From Azospirillum sp. TSO35-2 (GTDB taxonomy: Bacteria; Pseudomonadota; Alphaproteobacteria; Azospirillales; Azospirillaceae), in assembly GCF_003116095.1 (NCBI RefSeq), contig NZ_LGRA01000021.1:256715-320714 (forward strand): a stretch of DNA of 64,000 bases, read 5' to 3'. The translations under genes and the position numbers were made by a program. Below, piece after piece: positions 8,624 through 17,478 of this stretch (positions within the stretch are counted from its first letter, which is position 1; each line of letters opens with the position of its first letter). The notes under the pieces were generated by a model. The model was given only the letters and a program-made list of their open reading frames with translations. It did no database searches and was not told where the DNA came from.

Positions 8624-9349
8624 ATGACCCTGGGACGTTACGACTACGAACGACGGTACCGCCGGCGCGTGTGGGCCGGTCTGATGAAGTTCGGGCTGCT
8701 GGCCGCGCTGGTGCTTGGCGTCGGGCTGTTCGCCTATCAGATGGGGATCGAGCAGCTCAAGGGCCGCGACGTCACCCTGCGCGAGGAAATCGCCACCCTG
8801 TCGCGGCAGAAGGCGGAGCTGGAGTTGCTGGCCACCCAGATGCAGCACGCCGCCAAGACCGCCGAGGCGCGCACCGCCGAATTGGAAGGCCGCCTGCAGC
8901 GCGAGGTCCCGACCGGCGATCTGGCGAAGCTGACCCAGCTGGTGGCGGAACGGCTGAAGGGCGGGCTGGACGCCAACCGCCTGGGCTTCGTCATCACCCA
9001 GGCGCAGACCCAGCGCAACTGCCAGCAGGCCGACACCAAGCGCTTCACCCTGTCCACCCCGCTGCTGAAGGGCGGCGCCCGCGGCGTCACCTTCGCCAAC
9101 GGCGCGGTCAGCGTGTCGGGCGAAGGCCAGTCGGCCCACAACCCCCAGGGCAACGCGGAAAGCTGGTTCGATCCCGGCCAGCCGGTGACGATCAAGATCA
9201 CCGGGATGGGCGGCAAGAGCACCTCGGTCACCGGCGTGCTGCCGCTGCACCAGTCGCTGGTCATCGACAACAACGAGTACCGCTTCACCATCGCCGCCGC
9301 CCAGCGCTCCTTCGTCGAGGTCACCGCGGACCGCTGCGCCTATCCGTAA
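8624..9349 (+). CDS. hypothetical membrane-anchored coiled-coil protein
   Basis: I do not recognise the family. The 241-residue product has a basic N-terminus (YERRYRRRVW), one membrane segment at about residues 19-40 (LMKFGLLAALVLGVGLFAYQ) and a heptad-rich coiled coil at about 44-92. A probably periplasmic C-terminal domain (about 95-241) contains TLSTPLLKG and the basic-poor GGKSTSVTGVLPLHQSL, with two cysteines (NCQQ and DRCAYP) that could form a disulfide. The topology resembles envelope-assembly or septal scaffold proteins. It follows lptD in the same orientation after 168 nt, so an envelope role is possible but unproven. The start has no clear ribosome binding site. Confidence 0.72.
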   Translation: MTLGRYDYERRYRRRVWAGLMKFGLLAALVLGVGLFAYQMGIEQLKGRDVTLREEIATLSRQKAELELLATQMQHAAKTAEARTAELEGRLQREVPTGDLAKLTQLVAERLKGGLDANRLGFVITQAQTQRNCQQADTKRFTLSTPLLKGGARGVTFANGAVSVSGEGQSAHNPQGNAESWFDPGQPVTIKITGMGGKSTSVTGVLPLHQSLVIDNNEYRFTIAAAQRSFVEVTADRCAYP

Positions 9350-9358
9350 CGGCGCCGC

Positions 9359-11389
9359 CTACCGCACGGTGAAGCCGCGCGGCGCCTCGCCCGCCGCGTG
9401 GATCGCCCACATGGTGTCGTAGGCCGTCTCGATGGAGCGGGCGAAGCGGTCGGTGTCGAACAGCGGCGCGGTTGGCAGCGCCTCCGCCAGCCGGCGCTTC
9501 AGCGCGGCACGCTCGTCCGGCCGACCCGCCAGACGGACGGCGGTCTCCTCATAGGCATCCCAGTCCGCCACGGCCAGTTTCGGCAGCCCGACCGCGCGCA
9601 GCAGGCTGGCGGCGACGCGCCCGGCGAAGGACGGGCCGGGCACGGTCAGCACCGGCAGCCCGGCCCACAGCGCATCGCTCGCCGTGGTGTGGGCGCCGAC
9701 CGGCGCGCTGTCGAGGAACAGGTCGGCCAGCCGATGCCGCGCCAGATGCGCCGGACCGGGCAGGCGCGGGGCGAAGACCAGCCGCTCCGCCGCGATCCCG
9801 CGCGACGCCGCCACGCGCCGCAGGTTGGCCGCGACCTCCGCCGGGCCGGCCAGCAGCCACAGCACCGATCCCGGCACCCGCGCCAGCAGGCTGCACCAGC
9901 GGTCGAACAGCGCCGGGGCGATCTTGTAGGGGGCGTTGAAGGCGCAGAACACCACGGCATCGTCCGGCAGCCCGCAATCGGCGCGGCTCGGCACCGGTCC
10001 GATGGCGCGCTTGCGGTCGTTGGGCTGGTAGCTGTCCGGCAGATGGACGATCCGTTCGCTGAAGAAGGGCTGGTGGTCGGCGGGGGCCACCACCGCGTCG
10101 GCGATCACGTAATCGATGGCCGGATGGCCGACGGTGCCGGGATAGCCCAGCCATTGCGCCTGGACCGGCGCCGGTCGGTGGGCGGCGATGCCGGGCCGGG
10201 CGTTCTGGGTGTGGCCCTTCAGGTCGACCAGGATGTCGATTCCGGCCTCGAAGATGGCCCGCGCCGCCGCCTCGTCCGGCCGGTGCGACAGGTCGATGAA
10301 TCGGTCGAAGCCGGCCGCCAGCCGCGCCCGCAGCGGGCCATGGTCGTCGGGGCCGTAGGAGCAGCCGACGATCTCGAACCGGCTGCGGTCGTGCCGCTCG
10401 ACCAGCTCGGCGATCAGCACCGCGGTGGCGTGCTCGTGGAAGTCGGCGGAGAGATAGCCGATGCGCAGACGGTCGCCCCGGCCGATGCGGCGGGGAAAGG
10501 CCGGCTGGATGCCGCGGGTACGCCACGCGCTGTAGCGTTCGGCACAGGCGCGCTCCAGCGCCGGCCCGGCGCCCTCCCCCAGGAAAATCCAGGGATGTGC
10601 CTGCTCGGTCCGCCCCTCGCGCACCAGCGCCACCAAGCGGTCGGACAACGCCGCCAGCCCGTCCCAGCGGCAGAGGTGCCGGCGCTGCTGCACCAGTTGG
10701 GCGAGTGCGCCGCCGGGATCGGGCAGGCCGATGCGAAGCGCGCGCTCGAACCCGGTGATGCTGTCGGCCCCATCCGCCGGGGAACCACCGCCCTGCCCCC
10801 GTTCCTTCAGCGTCAGGGCGAGGTTGGCGTGCCCCTCCGCCAGATCGGGGCGCAGGCACAGCAGCTTGCGGAAGCCGGCCACCGCGCGGTCGAGGTCACC
10901 GCGGTCGCGGTCGAGCGCCGCCAGCGCCAGCCACGCCGGCGCCAGACCGGCGTCGAGCGCCAGCGCGCGGCGCAACGCCGTCTCCGCTTCGCCCAGCCGG
11001 CCGAGTTCGCGCAGCAGGACGCCCTGGTTGCAAGGGGCGGGGGCGAAGCGCGGCATCAGCCGGGCCGCCTCGCCGTAGGCCGCGGCCGCTTCGGCCCGGC
11101 GGCCGAGCGCCTGCAGGGTGACGCCCCAGTTGAAATGGTTGCCGCCAAAGTCGGGCAACCACGCCAGGGCTTGGCGGTGGTGGCTCTCCGCCTCCGCCAG
11201 CCGGCCCTGGCGCCGCAGCGCCTCGCCGAAGTTGGAGCGGGCGACCGCCTCCTCCGGCGTGCCGCGCTGCCCCAGCCGGTCGAGCGCCGCGAACAGCGCC
11301 GCCAGCGACACGCCGTCGCCCGGCCGCTCGGCCAGACGGCGGCGCCACTCGGCGACGGTGACGCCGGCCTCGCTCACTTCCGCTGCCAT
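9359..11389 (-). CDS. TPR protein with O-GlcNAc transferase-like (SPINDLY/GT41) domain
   Basis: The N-terminal half (about residues 45-230) carries tetratricopeptide repeats, for example ARSNFGEALRRQGRLAEAES and NQGVLLRELGRLGEAETALR. The C-terminal half is a GT41 glycosyltransferase: IGYLSADFHEHATAVLI, DLKGHTQNARPGI, VQAQWLGYPGTVGHPAIDY, CAFNAPYKI and the nucleotide-sugar element HTTASDALWAGLPVLT. Bacterial members glycosylate proteins or surface structures; the target here is unknown. It ends TVR-TAG. Its ATG (11387-11389) overlaps the end of ydbL by 16 nt, so it is probably translationally coupled to the ydbH-ynbE-ydbL operon. Without domain searches the exact number of repeats is uncertain. 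Confidence 0.86.
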   Translation of the reverse strand: MAAEVSEAGVTVAEWRRRLAERPGDGVSLAALFAALDRLGQRGTPEEAVARSNFGEALRRQGRLAEAESHHRQALAWLPDFGGNHFNWGVTLQALGRRAEAAAAYGEAARLMPRFAPAPCNQGVLLRELGRLGEAETALRRALALDAGLAPAWLALAALDRDRGDLDRAVAGFRKLLCLRPDLAEGHANLALTLKERGQGGGSPADGADSITGFERALRIGLPDPGGALAQLVQQRRHLCRWDGLAALSDRLVALVREGRTEQAHPWIFLGEGAGPALERACAERYSAWRTRGIQPAFPRRIGRGDRLRIGYLSADFHEHATAVLIAELVERHDRSRFEIVGCSYGPDDHGPLRARLAAGFDRFIDLSHRPDEAAARAIFEAGIDILVDLKGHTQNARPGIAAHRPAPVQAQWLGYPGTVGHPAIDYVIADAVVAPADHQPFFSERIVHLPDSYQPNDRKRAIGPVPSRADCGLPDDAVVFCAFNAPYKIAPALFDRWCSLLARVPGSVLWLLAGPAEVAANLRRVAASRGIAAERLVFAPRLPGPAHLARHRLADLFLDSAPVGAHTTASDALWAGLPVLTVPGPSFAGRVAASLLRAVGLPKLAVADWDAYEETAVRLAGRPDERAALKRRLAEALPTAPLFDTDRFARSIETAYDTMWAIHAAGEAPRGFTVR

Positions 11390-11742
11390 TGCCCGGACGC
11401 GGTCATCACGTACTGGCCGGCCGGCGTGCGCTCGATCAGTTGCTGGCCGGCGACCGCCTGCACCTTGTCGAGCGCGGTGCCGTTGCCCTGGGCGATCTCG
11501 CGGTAACGGGCGAGGCGCTGGGCGTTCACCTGTTCCGCCAGCGCCTGGGCAGCGGCCGGCGCGCCGGACACGGCGCCGACCAGGCCGTCGGGCCGCTCGC
11601 CGATCTGGCCGGCGGCCTTGGCGGCGGCCAGTGGATCCTGCGCCAGCGCCAGGGTCGGCAAGGTGGCGGCGAGCAGGCCGGCGGCCAGAACGGCGCCGGA
11701 TAGCCGCAGCATGTGGCGGCGGGAGATGGAACCGGTCATCAT
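11374..11742 (-). CDS. ydbL: YdbL family periplasmic protein (DUF1318)
   Basis: 122-residue exported protein. The signal peptide has basic MMTGSISRRHML, a hydrophobic core to about residue 33, and predicted cleavage after LALA. The mature part is the DUF1318 domain, with AAKAAGQIGERPDGLVG, VNAQRLARYREIAQGNGT and the C-terminal TPAGQYVMTASGQWQ. In E. coli YdbL modulates the YdbH-YnbE intermembrane bridge that moves phospholipids to the outer membrane. Gene order and overlaps here match that system. It overlaps ynbE by ATGA, and the O-GlcNAc transferase-like gene by 16 nt. Confidence 0.9.
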   Translation of the reverse strand: MMTGSISRRHMLRLSGAVLAAGLLAATLPTLALAQDPLAAAKAAGQIGERPDGLVGAVSGAPAAAQALAEQVNAQRLARYREIAQGNGTALDKVQAVAGQQLIERTPAGQYVMTASGQWQRK

Positions 11743-12020
11743 GGCGTCTTTCCCTTGGCCGTCTTGGGCACGGACTTGGTCGGCGCCGAATCGGTCGGCA
11801 GGCCGAACAGGGCGGGATCGTTGCGAATGGCGTCGTCCACGTCGCGCTCCAGCTTGACACGGACCTCCTGCTCGATGCGGACGTTCAGGTTGATCTCGAT
11901 CGGCTTGTCGGGGGCTTCGATCTTGACCGTCGGCGAACAGCCGGCCGCCGCCGGGATCAGCAGGGCGGCCAGCAGGCGCAACGCCGGGCGAACGCGTGGG
12001 GGGGACGATGTCGTTACCAT
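11739..12020 (-). CDS. ynbE: YnbE-like outer-membrane lipoprotein
   Basis: 93-residue lipoprotein. The basic N-terminus (RVRPALR) and hydrophobic LLAALLIPA are followed by the lipobox AAGC with Cys at about residue 28. The mature segment SPTVKIEAPDKPIEINLNVRI, then EQEVRVKLERDVDDAI, is the YnbE signature. In E. coli YnbE multimerises and extends the periplasmic YdbH beta-groove to the outer membrane. It is translated between ydbH (8-nt gap) and ydbL (4-nt overlap), so the three proteins should be made together. The C-terminal tail (residues about 75-93, Lys/Thr/Pro-rich) looks disordered. Confidence 0.9.
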   Translation of the reverse strand: MVTTSSPPRVRPALRLLAALLIPAAAGCSPTVKIEAPDKPIEINLNVRIEQEVRVKLERDVDDAIRNDPALFGLPTDSAPTKSVPKTAKGKTP

Positions 12021-12027
12021 GGGGCGA

Positions 12028-13770
12028 TCAGGGGTCCTTGTGGTCGGAGCCGGTCATACGGTCCCGCACGGTGTCGGGAATGCGGTAGACGTCGAGGTTC
12101 TGGCGCAGAATCCGGTCGAGCGCGCCCGACAGCTTAAGGTTAAGCGCAACCGGATGACCATCGTAGAATGACGGGTTGGCGCCGCGCAGCGACAGCCCGG
12201 CGACCAGCTCGCCGCCGGCCTCGCCGTCGACGGTGACGCGCAGGCCGTCGTAATGGAAGTCGGTCAGCGCCCCCAGCAGCAGCGCGGTCGGGCTGCCCTC
12301 CTCCCCGCTCAGGGCGGCGGGGGGATGGGCGGGGTCGTAGCGGAACGTGCCCGGCGCCGCGGCTTCCAGCACGCCGCCGTCGATGGTGACGCGGTCGCCA
12401 GCGAAGGTGACCGGCAGGGTTCCGGTCAGGCTGCCGGTCGCGTCCAGCCCCTCGACCTTGACCAGGGTCAGCAGCTTGGCGGCGTCGATGCCGTCGGCGT
12501 GCAGGGTGACGGTGCCGCTGGGCTTGGTCGGGCTCAACTCGAACGGGTCGGCGCTCACGGTGCCGCCGGCCCAGCGCCATTGCGCCTGATCGACGTCGAG
12601 CCGACCATCGCGGCCATAGCCGAACCGCAGCGTGCCGTCGGTCAGCGGGATACCGACGTCGAGCAGCCCGATGGTCAGCCGCTGCCCGTCGGGGATCACC
12701 AGCGGCGACAGGCTGGCCAGCGCGATGGTCCCGGCCACCCCGGCGAGCGTCACCGGCCCGGCCTGCCCCGCGACGGACTTGAGCGTCGCCTGACCGCTCG
12801 TCGTCAACCCGTTCTTGCCCCAGCCGACGATCGCCCGGCCCGACAGCGTGCCGGAGGCCTTGGCCAGCGTCGCCGCCGCCAGGGGCGAGATCGCGGCCAG
12901 ACCGGGGCCGTCGGGCGGCAGGACGATCGGCCGGGTCACCGCCTCCACCTGCCCAGCCCGGGCGACCGGGTCGTAGCGGCCGGTCAGCGCCGCATTCAGC
13001 AGATTGTTCGCATCCTTGGCGGTGCCGGTGATCCGCCAGGGATCCTCCCCCGCCCGCTCGGCGGTGACGGCGACGGCCAGCGGGACGAACGGCGCCGGCT
13101 TCGCCGTGCTGCGCAGCCGCGCCACCGTCGCGTTGACCACCATCACGTCGGCCATCGCGCCGTCGGTCGCCACCGGGGCGCCGCCCTGTCCGGTCTGCGA
13201 CAGCGTGACCGCCAGCCCCTCGCCGCTCAGCCCGCTGGACGGCGCGTCGAGCCGCGGCGCCCGCAATTCCGCCGCCAGCGCCAAGGCGGATGGTGACCAG
13301 CGCAGCAGCGGCCCACCCGCCGCGGCGCACAGCGTCGCCCCCTGCGGCAGGGCGAGCGGCTGGCCGCTGACCGTCAGCGCCTCCGCCGTGGCGGTCAGGC
13401 AGTCTTCGGGCGCGACCGTCACGCTGCCGCCGCCCACCGCCACGACCAGGGCGCCGGACAGCCGGACCCGGCCGGACAGCGGCAGGTCGAGCGTTGCCGC
13501 GGAGTCCGCCAACGCCCCGCTGTCACCGGCAACGCCCAGGCGCAGCCCGTCCCAGCCGTCGGCAAACCGCAAATCGGTGACGGTGATTTCGGCCCCGACG
13601 AGGCCGGCGCCGCGCAACGCCTCGGTGGCGGCGCGCCCCAGCAGGGTCGGTCCCGCCAGGATCGCGCCGCCGAGCGCGACGACGCCCAGCGCCACGGCAA
13701 CCGCCGCCGTCCCTGCCAACGCCCGTCCCAGCCGCACCGCCCGTCTCCCCGCCCGTCCCTGTCGCCGCAT
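12028..13770 (-). CDS. ydbH: YdbH-like AsmA-family intermembrane phospholipid transport protein
   Basis: 580-residue protein with an N-terminal membrane anchor (basic RRQGRAGRRAVRLGR, then a hydrophobic stretch at about residues 20-45), followed by repetitive beta-strand sequence typical of the AsmA/YdbH bridge fold. It ends with a conserved YdbH-type C-terminus (ALNLKLSGALDRILRQNLDV). YdbH, TamB and YhdP are partly redundant in carrying phospholipids to the outer membrane in E. coli. The start ATG (13768-13770) is preferred over the upstream reading that begins at 13875, because the extra 35 residues lack membrane or domain features. It heads the operon with ynbE and ydbL, divergent from the cyclophilin. 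Confidence 0.88.
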   Translation of the reverse strand: MRRQGRAGRRAVRLGRALAGTAAVAVALGVVALGGAILAGPTLLGRAATEALRGAGLVGAEITVTDLRFADGWDGLRLGVAGDSGALADSAATLDLPLSGRVRLSGALVVAVGGGSVTVAPEDCLTATAEALTVSGQPLALPQGATLCAAAGGPLLRWSPSALALAAELRAPRLDAPSSGLSGEGLAVTLSQTGQGGAPVATDGAMADVMVVNATVARLRSTAKPAPFVPLAVAVTAERAGEDPWRITGTAKDANNLLNAALTGRYDPVARAGQVEAVTRPIVLPPDGPGLAAISPLAAATLAKASGTLSGRAIVGWGKNGLTTSGQATLKSVAGQAGPVTLAGVAGTIALASLSPLVIPDGQRLTIGLLDVGIPLTDGTLRFGYGRDGRLDVDQAQWRWAGGTVSADPFELSPTKPSGTVTLHADGIDAAKLLTLVKVEGLDATGSLTGTLPVTFAGDRVTIDGGVLEAAAPGTFRYDPAHPPAALSGEEGSPTALLLGALTDFHYDGLRVTVDGEAGGELVAGLSLRGANPSFYDGHPVALNLKLSGALDRILRQNLDVYRIPDTVRDRMTGSDHKDP

Positions 13771-13925
13771 GGCCTTGCCACGGTCACGCCAGGATGAACA
13801 CCGGAAAAGGCTCCTGTCTTCCGTGACCTTTGGGGGATGACCGTCCTCGCCCTCTGCGGCTTTGCATTCGGGCACTTTTCCCCTATGGTCCGGGGCGCGG
13901 ATTTCGGCTCATCGGAGTGTTTCGC

Positions 13926-14495
13926 ATGAAGCGGTGGACCCGCGCGTTGCTGGCGGCCCTGTTCGCCACAATCTTCACTGTCTCGTTCTTTACAGTCTCG
14001 CAAGGGGAGGCGAAGGCCTTGGATCCGGAAAACACCCTCTACCTCGACCTGAAGGACGGTCGCGTGGTCATCGAAATGCGCCCCGACCTGGCGCCGAACC
14101 ACGTTGCCCGCATCAAGGAACTGACCCGCCAGGGCTTCTACAACGGCGTCGTCTTCCATCGCGTGATCGAGGGCTTCATGGCCCAGACCGGCGACCCGAC
14201 CGGCACCGGCTCCGGCGGCTCGGGCAAGAAGCTGAAGGCGGAGTTCTCCGCCACGCCGCACATCCGCGGCACCCTGTCGATGGCGCGCACGCCCGATCCG
14301 GACAGCGCCGACAGCCAGTTCTTCATCTGCTTCGCGCCGGCCGCCTTCCTCGACCGCCAGTACACCGTCTGGGGCCGCGTCGTCGAGGGCATGGAGTTCG
14401 TCGACATGATCAAGAAGGGCAGCCAGGCCCGCAACGGTCAGGTCAGCGACCCGGACAAGATCATCAAGATGCAGGTCGCGGCCGACGCGAAGTAA
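13926..14495 (+). CDS. ppiA: periplasmic peptidyl-prolyl cis-trans isomerase (cyclophilin)
   Basis: 189 residues. The signal sequence (MKRWTRALLAALFATIFTVS) probably ends before the cyclophilin domain starting at about residue 35. Visible motifs are GFYNGVVFHRVIEGFMAQTGD, a tight match to the cyclophilin active-site arginine region, then FSATPHIRGTLSMAR, DSQFFICFAP and the loop QYTVWGRVVEGM. It speeds proline isomerisation in exported proteins, probably outer-membrane proteins. The start ATG 13926 has GGAG upstream. A strong bidirectional terminator follows. Confidence 0.93.
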   Translation: MKRWTRALLAALFATIFTVSFFTVSQGEAKALDPENTLYLDLKDGRVVIEMRPDLAPNHVARIKELTRQGFYNGVVFHRVIEGFMAQTGDPTGTGSGGSGKKLKAEFSATPHIRGTLSMARTPDPDSADSQFFICFAPAAFLDRQYTVWGRVVEGMEFVDMIKKGSQARNGQVSDPDKIIKMQVAADAK

Positions 14496-14521
14496 CGTCG
14501 TCGTTCGTTCCGTCCATCCGC

Positions 14522-14556
14522 AAAAAGGGGACCGGTGCAGACCGGTCCCCTTTTTT
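14522..14556. terminator. bidirectional intrinsic terminator
   Basis: GGGGACCGGT (14527-14536), loop GCAG, then ACCGGTCCCC (14541-14550), flanked by five A on the left and six T on the right. It is a perfect 10-bp GC stem with a U-tract in both directions, lying between the convergent cyclophilin and kinase genes. Confidence 0.93.
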
Positions 14557-14568
14557 CGTGTCCGCAGC

Positions 14569-17220
14569 TCAGGCCCCGCCGAGCGCCGCGGTCATCCCCC
14601 GCAGCAGGTCGCGCATCGACTGCGGCCGGTCCTGCCAGCGCATCGCCAACCCCGACATCAGCACCTTTTCGAATGCCGGCGTCAGCGCGACGCCAAGCTC
14701 GCCCGGTCGTGGCACCTTGTCGTTCATGAAGCGGGCGGTGGCGTCGGGCGGGGTGCGGCCGGTCAGCGCCAGATAGATGGTGGCGCACAGCGCGTAGACG
14801 TCCGACCAGGGGCCCTGCCGGCCCTCGTTCGAATATTGCTCCGGCGGGGCGTAGCCCGGCTTGAGGATGACGGTCAGCCCGGCGCCCGGCCGCACCGTCT
14901 GCCGCGCGGCGCCGAAATCCAGCAGCTTGCGGTCGCCGGCGTTGGTCAGGAAGATGTTGTCCGGGCTGACGTCGCGGTGGATCAGCCCGAGGTCGTGAAT
15001 GGCCTGGAGCGCCTTGGCGATCGGCATCACCACGCCCAGCGTGCGGCGCACGTCGATCCGGCCGCCGCTGTCGGCCAGATACCTCTTCATGGTGCGGCCG
15101 TCCAGCAGCTCCATCACCAGATAAGCCGTGCCGTTCTCTTCGAAGAAGTCCTGGACGCCGACGATCTCGCGGATGTCGCGCAGCCGGGCCAACGTCCGCG
15201 CCTCCTCCAGGAACTTGGCGAGCCCGGCGGCGAAGGTTTCCGCGTGCTCGTCGGAAAAGGGCGAGACGGCGGCGGTGTTGGGAATGCGGGCGATCAGGTT
15301 GGCCGGGTAGAACTCCTTGATCGCGACCTTGACCTGCAGCCGCTCGTCCCAGCCCAGATAGGTGGCGCCGAAGCCGCCCTGCCCCAGCACGCGCCCGGTC
15401 TGGTAACGGCCGTGCAGCGGCGTGCCCGGCGCCAGATGGACGCCCGGCCGGTTGTCGGACCGCGCCGGAAACCCGCAGTCCCCACAGGTGACCGCATCGG
15501 GCCGGGCCCGGCGGGTGAAGCAGTTCGGGCACAGCGCGGCGCTCCACGCCGCGATCGGCGGTGCCGACGGCGGGACCGACGCCGCCATCACGGTTTCGCT
15601 CGTCCGCCGGGTGTCCGACGGTGCGCCCATGACGGTGTCGGCGCTGCGGGCCACCGCGGGTGGTGAGGCCGGAGGCGGCGGCAGGGGTGTCGGCGGCGGT
15701 GCCGGTGCGGTCGCCATCTGGCGCAGGCGGTCGAGCAGTTCCAGCAGGCGGCGCACCTCGGCCTGGGCGACGTCGCTGTCGGGCTGGGCCAGATCGGCCT
15801 GGAACTGCGGCTGGCGGACGATTTCCAGGATGTGCTGACGCATCAGCGGCAGGGCGCCGTCCTCGCGGATCAGGCTGGAACAGGTGACCTCGGCCAGCCG
15901 GATGGTGCGGCGGCGTAGCACCGGCTCCACCTGTTTCAACCGGGCGGCGAGCCGGCCGGACTTGACGTAGTCGTCGACCGACCGTTCGGCGCGGAGCGCG
16001 ATGCGGTCGCAGGCGTCGGCCGGCAGCGGGGCGGAGCGGATGGCCGCCAGCGCGCGGGCGAAGGCCTTTTCCAGCAGCGCCGTGTCCGGCGTCTGCACCA
16101 ACATGTTCTCGATCAGCAGCTCGTTGCCGACCGCCGCCTCCAGCGAGGCCATGATCTCGTCGGCGTGGCGTTCGCCGGCCGGAACCGCGGCGATGCGGGT
16201 CAGGTAGTGAATGCGGCAGATCAGGTCCGGCTGTCCTTCGCTGAGCCCGACGATGGAGCGGCGGTAGGCGCTGGCCCCCCCCTGCTCCAGCCGCCGCGAA
16301 TAGCGCACGGTCAGCGCGTCGGCCATCGCCGCCCCGCCGATCAGCCCGTCGCGCGTCAGCAGATGGCCGGTCAGCGTCTTCAGCAGCTCCGCCTCCTGGT
16401 CGAAGGCGCCGCGCCCCAGCGGCTGCGGAGTCTTCAACTGCCGGCGAATGCGGTCGAGCACCGCGGCACGGGCCTGGGGCAGCTTGCCCTGGCGGAACAG
16501 GGCGTTCAGCACGCCGATGCGGTTCGGGCCGATCGCCTCCATCCCGATGCGGCCGAACAGCATCTCGCACAGCGTGCCGAGCAGCGTGCCCGGCAGCAGG
16601 TTGGCACCGAACAGCTCCGCCCCCGCGGCGGCCGAGGCGAGGATGTCGCCGATCATGCCGTCGGCCACCACCGCCAGCCGCTCGTCACGGTCCCACTGGT
16701 GCAGTTCCAGCAGGCGGTCGAGCTTGCCGGCCCAGCTCTTTATCTCGACCAGTTCCAGGCACAGCGCCACCCGCAGGTCGTGGTCGGCGTCGCCGGTCGG
16801 GGTCTTGCCGCCCAGCGCCAGCAGCCAGTCGACCGGGGCGCGCCCCTTCGGGATCGCGGCGAAGGCGACCTGGGCGGTGCGCGCCTTGCTCCAGCTTTCA
16901 TCGACGGCGGCGCGGATCGCCTTGCGGCGTGCCGACTGCTCCTGTCCCGGCACGCGGGCCTGGACGGTGGCGATCTTGCCGATGGTGGTGTCGACCAGTT
17001 GCCCCTGGTCCAGCAGCGTCTTCAGTGGCTTGGCGAGGTGGATCAGCTCGGTCGGGGTCAGGAACAGCGGGTCCAGATACGACCGCAGCGCCACCCCGAT
17101 CACCATCCGGGCCGGCAGGGCGTGATAGTCGGCCAAGTGGCTGCACAGCTCCGCCTCGTCGATGCCGCCGACGGAAGGGGACGGCACCGACGCCGCACGG
17201 CTGAGCAGGGAACTGGACAC
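14569..17220 (-). CDS. large Ser/Thr protein kinase with N-terminal unknown region and zinc ribbon
   Basis: 883 residues. Residues 1 to about 500 are a predominantly helical region I do not recognise. A Pro-rich linker and a four-cysteine zinc ribbon (CPNC ... CGDCG, about 565-582) follow. The C-terminal Hanks-type kinase spans about 603-875: glycine loop LGQGGFGATYLG, lysine in VAIKEFYPAN, catalytic loop IHRDVSPDNIF, and DFGAAR in place of DFG-S/T. No membrane segment is seen, so the kinase is probably cytoplasmic. GTG 17218-17220 is chosen as start because GAAAGG lies 6 nt upstream; an in-frame reading from 17298 adds 26 residues without features. Targets are unknown. It is convergent with the cyclophilin gene. 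Confidence 0.87.
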   Translation of the reverse strand: MSSSLLSRAASVPSPSVGGIDEAELCSHLADYHALPARMVIGVALRSYLDPLFLTPTELIHLAKPLKTLLDQGQLVDTTIGKIATVQARVPGQEQSARRKAIRAAVDESWSKARTAQVAFAAIPKGRAPVDWLLALGGKTPTGDADHDLRVALCLELVEIKSWAGKLDRLLELHQWDRDERLAVVADGMIGDILASAAAGAELFGANLLPGTLLGTLCEMLFGRIGMEAIGPNRIGVLNALFRQGKLPQARAAVLDRIRRQLKTPQPLGRGAFDQEAELLKTLTGHLLTRDGLIGGAAMADALTVRYSRRLEQGGASAYRRSIVGLSEGQPDLICRIHYLTRIAAVPAGERHADEIMASLEAAVGNELLIENMLVQTPDTALLEKAFARALAAIRSAPLPADACDRIALRAERSVDDYVKSGRLAARLKQVEPVLRRRTIRLAEVTCSSLIREDGALPLMRQHILEIVRQPQFQADLAQPDSDVAQAEVRRLLELLDRLRQMATAPAPPPTPLPPPPASPPAVARSADTVMGAPSDTRRTSETVMAASVPPSAPPIAAWSAALCPNCFTRRARPDAVTCGDCGFPARSDNRPGVHLAPGTPLHGRYQTGRVLGQGGFGATYLGWDERLQVKVAIKEFYPANLIARIPNTAAVSPFSDEHAETFAAGLAKFLEEARTLARLRDIREIVGVQDFFEENGTAYLVMELLDGRTMKRYLADSGGRIDVRRTLGVVMPIAKALQAIHDLGLIHRDVSPDNIFLTNAGDRKLLDFGAARQTVRPGAGLTVILKPGYAPPEQYSNEGRQGPWSDVYALCATIYLALTGRTPPDATARFMNDKVPRPGELGVALTPAFEKVLMSGLAMRWQDRPQSMRDLLRGMTAALGGA

Positions 17221-17478
17221 TCCGAACCTTTCGTACCGGTGGGCCCGACAGGATGGCCGATGCAACAAACCGAACGCGACCGCGTTCTTCGGTCCCACGA
17301 CCGGCGCCGGCTGCGCCGGTCATGATGACGGGACGAGTGTAAAGAACGGGTGTAGGATACCGACATTTTTCCTCAAAGGCACACCAACTGTGTCAGCGGT
17401 GCGGTGTGCGGCGGCTGCCGTTTCCTTTGCTCTTCGCATATGCGATAAATGTTCAAACGCCGACGGTGGGAGAGACGT

